Shown in pieces: positions 62,984 through 64,000 of a stretch of 64,000 nt of DNA. Source of the DNA: Eudorina sp. 2006-703-Eu-15 (Eukaryota > Chlorophyta > Chlorophyceae > Chlamydomonadales > Volvocaceae); assembly GCA_003117195.1 (NCBI GenBank), contig BDSI01000012.1, positions 558,001-622,000 of the forward strand. Reading direction: 5' to 3'. The notes under the pieces were generated by a model, which did no database searches, was not told the origin of the DNA, and worked only from the letters and a program-made list of their open reading frames with translations. A program made the translations under genes and the position numbers. The first letter of the stretch is position 1. Each line of letters begins with the position of its first letter.

Positions 62984-63435
62984 GGTGCGGGGTGCTGTGG
63001 TTGGAGCACACCAGGCAACGTAGGGTCCCAGAGGGGGGGGGGTGGAGTGCCGCTGCGTGTTGCTGCCGCTAAGCCAGGGGAGGGGTATACGCATCCCGCT
63101 GCTCAAGGAGATCTGCCCAGGGCCCAGGGCGCCCGGACGACCGCCGGCGGTGCGGATGCGCACATGCATAGTGTGTTCAATAAAATGACACATGCATGCT
63201 GTGTGTGAATGTGTGGGTGTGGGTGTGGGTTGGCACTGGGTAGCAGGACAGCAAGACAGCAACCCAACACAGCTACGAATTTAAATTCTGGACTCGAAGC
63301 TCAAGTAATTCTCTGACAGATCTGGACGATCTCGGCCCCCCGCCCTCCGCTCCCCCTTCCCCTCCGCCCTCCTTCCCCCCTCACTCACAAATGATAGCGG
63401 CCCTTGTGCAACAGCGGACCATTGGGGTCGTTGAT
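52695..63435 (-). CDS. GH32 beta-fructofuranosidase (invertase-type), 5' end unresolved
   Basis: Seven minus-strand exons: 63389-63435, 59923-60375, 59443-59540, 56914-57249, 55745-56583, 55051-55322 and 52695-54366. They join in phase to 1238 residues. The five-bladed propeller motifs come in order: INDPNG (Asp nucleophile), YHLFYQFLP, WSWGLAWGHVVS, LPPAL, GCFSG, ILYTGV, FRDPF (the RDP aspartate), VVMVGSG, VWECPV (acid/base Glu), LGDVLYAPN and GRVVMWAWLKE. The beta-sandwich end has LLLDHSLLEVFAVSSGEV and MWRMGSVW. All three catalytic residues are present. GH32 enzymes cut sucrose or fructans. The protein is about twice the usual length because of Gln-, Gly- and Ala-rich inserts inside the catalytic domain. 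The first exon shown may begin further right, and upstream exons with the start codon were not found. Two introns carry retroelement fragments in the same orientation as the gene. Confidence 0.8.
54422..54712 (+). repeat. 15-bp minisatellite in a GH32 intron
   Basis: About nineteen perfect copies of gattacggcatcacc lie in the intron 54367-55050. The unit is a multiple of three, so all frames stay open and give artificial repeat proteins. It has no spacers and is not a CRISPR array. Confidence 0.97.
55340..55545 (+). repeat. G-rich 12-bp-type array beside a GH32 splice acceptor
   Basis: Units of ggggcgggggta, later ggggcgggggtc, lie in the intron immediately upstream of the minus-strand exon that begins at 55322. 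On the transcribed strand they make a continuous CCCC-rich tract running into the acceptor. Confidence 0.93.
56584..56680 (-). repeat. Intron-end dispersed repeat in GH32
   Basis: On the minus strand, gccgaaccgtcgctctggca, gcagcgcagtttgg and atgtctaccaatttcct lead through a C-rich tract into the 3' splice site at 56584. It has the same orientation relative to the gene as in UBA5 and the ATP-grasp gene. Confidence 0.8.
57380..57420 (-). repeat. Dispersed repeat with core cagcccagacgcaccc in a GH32 intron
   Basis: On the minus strand, ggggattaaaaaggaacagc is followed by ccagacgcaccc. This matches 22272-22312 and 25975-26012 with a few changes. Confidence 0.65.
57490..57612 (+). repeat. TGATGTTG octamer microsatellite, left
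   Basis: About fourteen tandem copies of tgatgttg (in phase also tgttgtga). The same octamer recurs at 59199-59219, on the other side of the retroelement-like segment. Confidence 0.95.
57613..59198 (-). mobile_element. Non-LTR-retrotransposon-like 3' fragment in a GH32 intron
   Basis: A minus-strand frame of some 480 codons is open across the element. It includes FWRLTVDGVPLLGNSHM, CGCGGY, RQHHFWSCRVAQAVV and VWLAEPPPPVEQVVWDVVVL. The CGCG ... HHFW-C pattern resembles the zinc-binding tail that follows reverse transcriptase in non-LTR elements. No reverse transcriptase motif is present here, so the element is 5' truncated. The same octamer microsatellite lies on both sides. The minus-strand 3' end reads gctgtaacattc just before the left array. 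Assignment to a named clade is not possible; a host gene of unknown function is the alternative. Confidence 0.55.
59199..59219 (+). repeat. TGATGTTG octamer microsatellite, right
   Basis: Two and a half copies of the octamer found at 57490-57612 lie at the other edge of the element. Confidence 0.85.
60488..60510 (+). repeat. (GT)n microsatellite 1
   Basis: About eleven GT dinucleotides at the 3' edge of the minus-strand element copy 60511-61405. Confidence 0.95.
60511..61405 (-). mobile_element. Retroelement tail, short copy, between (GT)n tracts
   Basis: This is almost identical to 61477-62372, with only a handful of substitutions seen by eye. On the minus strand it starts right after (AC)n, within sequence coding for the C-terminal part of the element protein (FWQRVASFAELGRPRRGW), and ends in gatatgtaacgattc followed by (AC)n. 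It is a 5'-truncated copy of the element at 61477-62909. Confidence 0.7.
61406..61476 (+). repeat. (GT)n microsatellite 2
   Basis: About thirty-five GT dinucleotides separate the two element copies. Confidence 0.97.
61477..62909 (-). mobile_element. Retroelement tail, long copy, between (GT)n tracts
   Basis: The minus-strand frame includes LWRLAVDGVPLPGNSHLHN, CGCGEY, RAHHFWACPVAQAVIQQ and VWLAEPPQGVQQGVWDIV. It is related at protein level to the element at 57613-59198 but is clearly a different family. It carries a CGCG ... HHFW-CP zinc-binding-like motif as in non-LTR retrotransposon ends. Its minus-strand 3' end is gatatgtaacgattc plus (AC)n, and (AC)n is also present on its 5' side. No reverse transcriptase is present. 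Confidence 0.6.
62910..62982 (+). repeat. (GT)n microsatellite 3
   Basis: About thirty-six GT dinucleotides bound the 5' side of the long element copy on the minus strand. Confidence 0.97.
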
Positions 63436-64000
63436 CTGCAGCCGGATGGCGGGGAGCGCCCAAAGGGTTGACAAGGCAAGGCACGTCCTGGCAGGTTCGC
63501 AAAGTTCTCTACCTACGCGCTGGCGGCCCCTTGACACCCCCCGGCGAACCGTCGCCCTGGCAGCAGCGCAGTTTGAAAATGTCAACCAATTTCCTATGCC
63601 CACCTGGCGTTACGCGCCCATTTCGCGAGTCGTCCAGGAGCGTTGGGACAGCCATTCGCGCACGGCCCCAACCTCCAGGCACGCAGCTCACCCATCCCGC
63701 AGGAGAACCCAGATGAAATATTGGCGCGGATGATGCCATTGGATGTCCGCGCGATGCGCCGCGTCAGGCGCCGGCGTCAGGCGCCGAGTTAGAAAGCGGA
63801 CGAGCGTCGCAGCCGCAGGACATCATCGGTGCGATAGACCACCTTACGTCAGCAACGTCGCACAGAAAACTTTAGTCTAGAGGGCTTCGACTTGAGAATT
63901 GGAGTTGGCCGCGATGATCACGGGTCGTCTGTGACCCGCGGGCCCGCCGACCCAGAGTTTTGGTTGAAATTTCTCGACGGAGGAATGTGGGAAAGAGAAT
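63436..64000. other. Right edge, 5' region or intron of the GH32 gene
   Basis: The start of the GH32 gene should lie here or beyond, but no convincing first exon was found. A plus-strand copy of the intron-end repeat is present at 63541-63600. Confidence 0.45.
63541..63600 (+). repeat. Intron-end dispersed repeat, plus-strand copy outside a known intron
   Basis: ccggcgaaccgtcgccctgg, cagcagcgcagtttgaaaat and gtcaaccaatttcctatgcc form the best-preserved copy in the window. It is opposite in orientation to the GH32 gene. A possible 3' splice site (CCCGCAG) follows at 63702. Confidence 0.75.

Overview
The window is nuclear DNA from a green alga, most likely a volvocine or Chlamydomonas-like chlorophyte. 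The genes are GC-rich and broken by many short introns with GTGAGT/GTGGGT donors. Alanine-, glycine- and glutamine-rich inserts interrupt the proteins, minisatellites and (GT)n tracts are dense, and one gene is a close relative of the flagellar length kinase LF4. No bacterial-type gene or operon is present. Nearly all very long open frames are satellite DNA or shadows of real exons. All gene models were built by hand from splice signals, phase continuity and family motifs.

Layout. 0.4-13.9 kb is a tandem cluster of pheophorbide a oxygenase-like Rieske monooxygenases on the plus strand. Copy A (449-4704) has only its C-terminal exons in the window and an 830-base assembly gap in one intron. 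Copy B (about 5.9-7.5 kb) is broken by an inversion and contains an exon of a nucleobase transporter. Copy C (8636-13949) looks complete. After 4.5 kb of repeat-rich spacer, 18451-24765 (+) is an 11-exon ATP-grasp ligase resembling carnosine synthase. About 6 kb with no recognised gene follows. 30925-33565 (-) is LF4/MOK kinase. 36638-38874 (-) is a GAF-type sensor protein resembling the N-terminal region of NIN-like proteins, without a visible RWP-RK domain. 40354-42759 (-) is a Nudix hydrolase fused to a phosphohistidine-phosphatase domain. 43265-50671 (+) is UBA5, the UFM1-activating enzyme, starting 505 bases from the Nudix gene in divergent orientation. 52695-63435 (-) is a GH32 beta-fructofuranosidase-type enzyme whose 5' end is not resolved and whose introns carry retroelement fragments.

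The genes do not form one pathway. The most unusual points are: the Nudix-PHPT fusion; a short dispersed repeat lying immediately upstream of 3' splice sites in four introns of three unrelated genes; minisatellites that begin at splice sites, including one in UBA5 whose unit copies the exon end plus the 5' splice site; retroelement tails bounded on both sides by the same microsatellite; and exon-by-exon mosaic divergence in the Rieske cluster, which suggests gene conversion.
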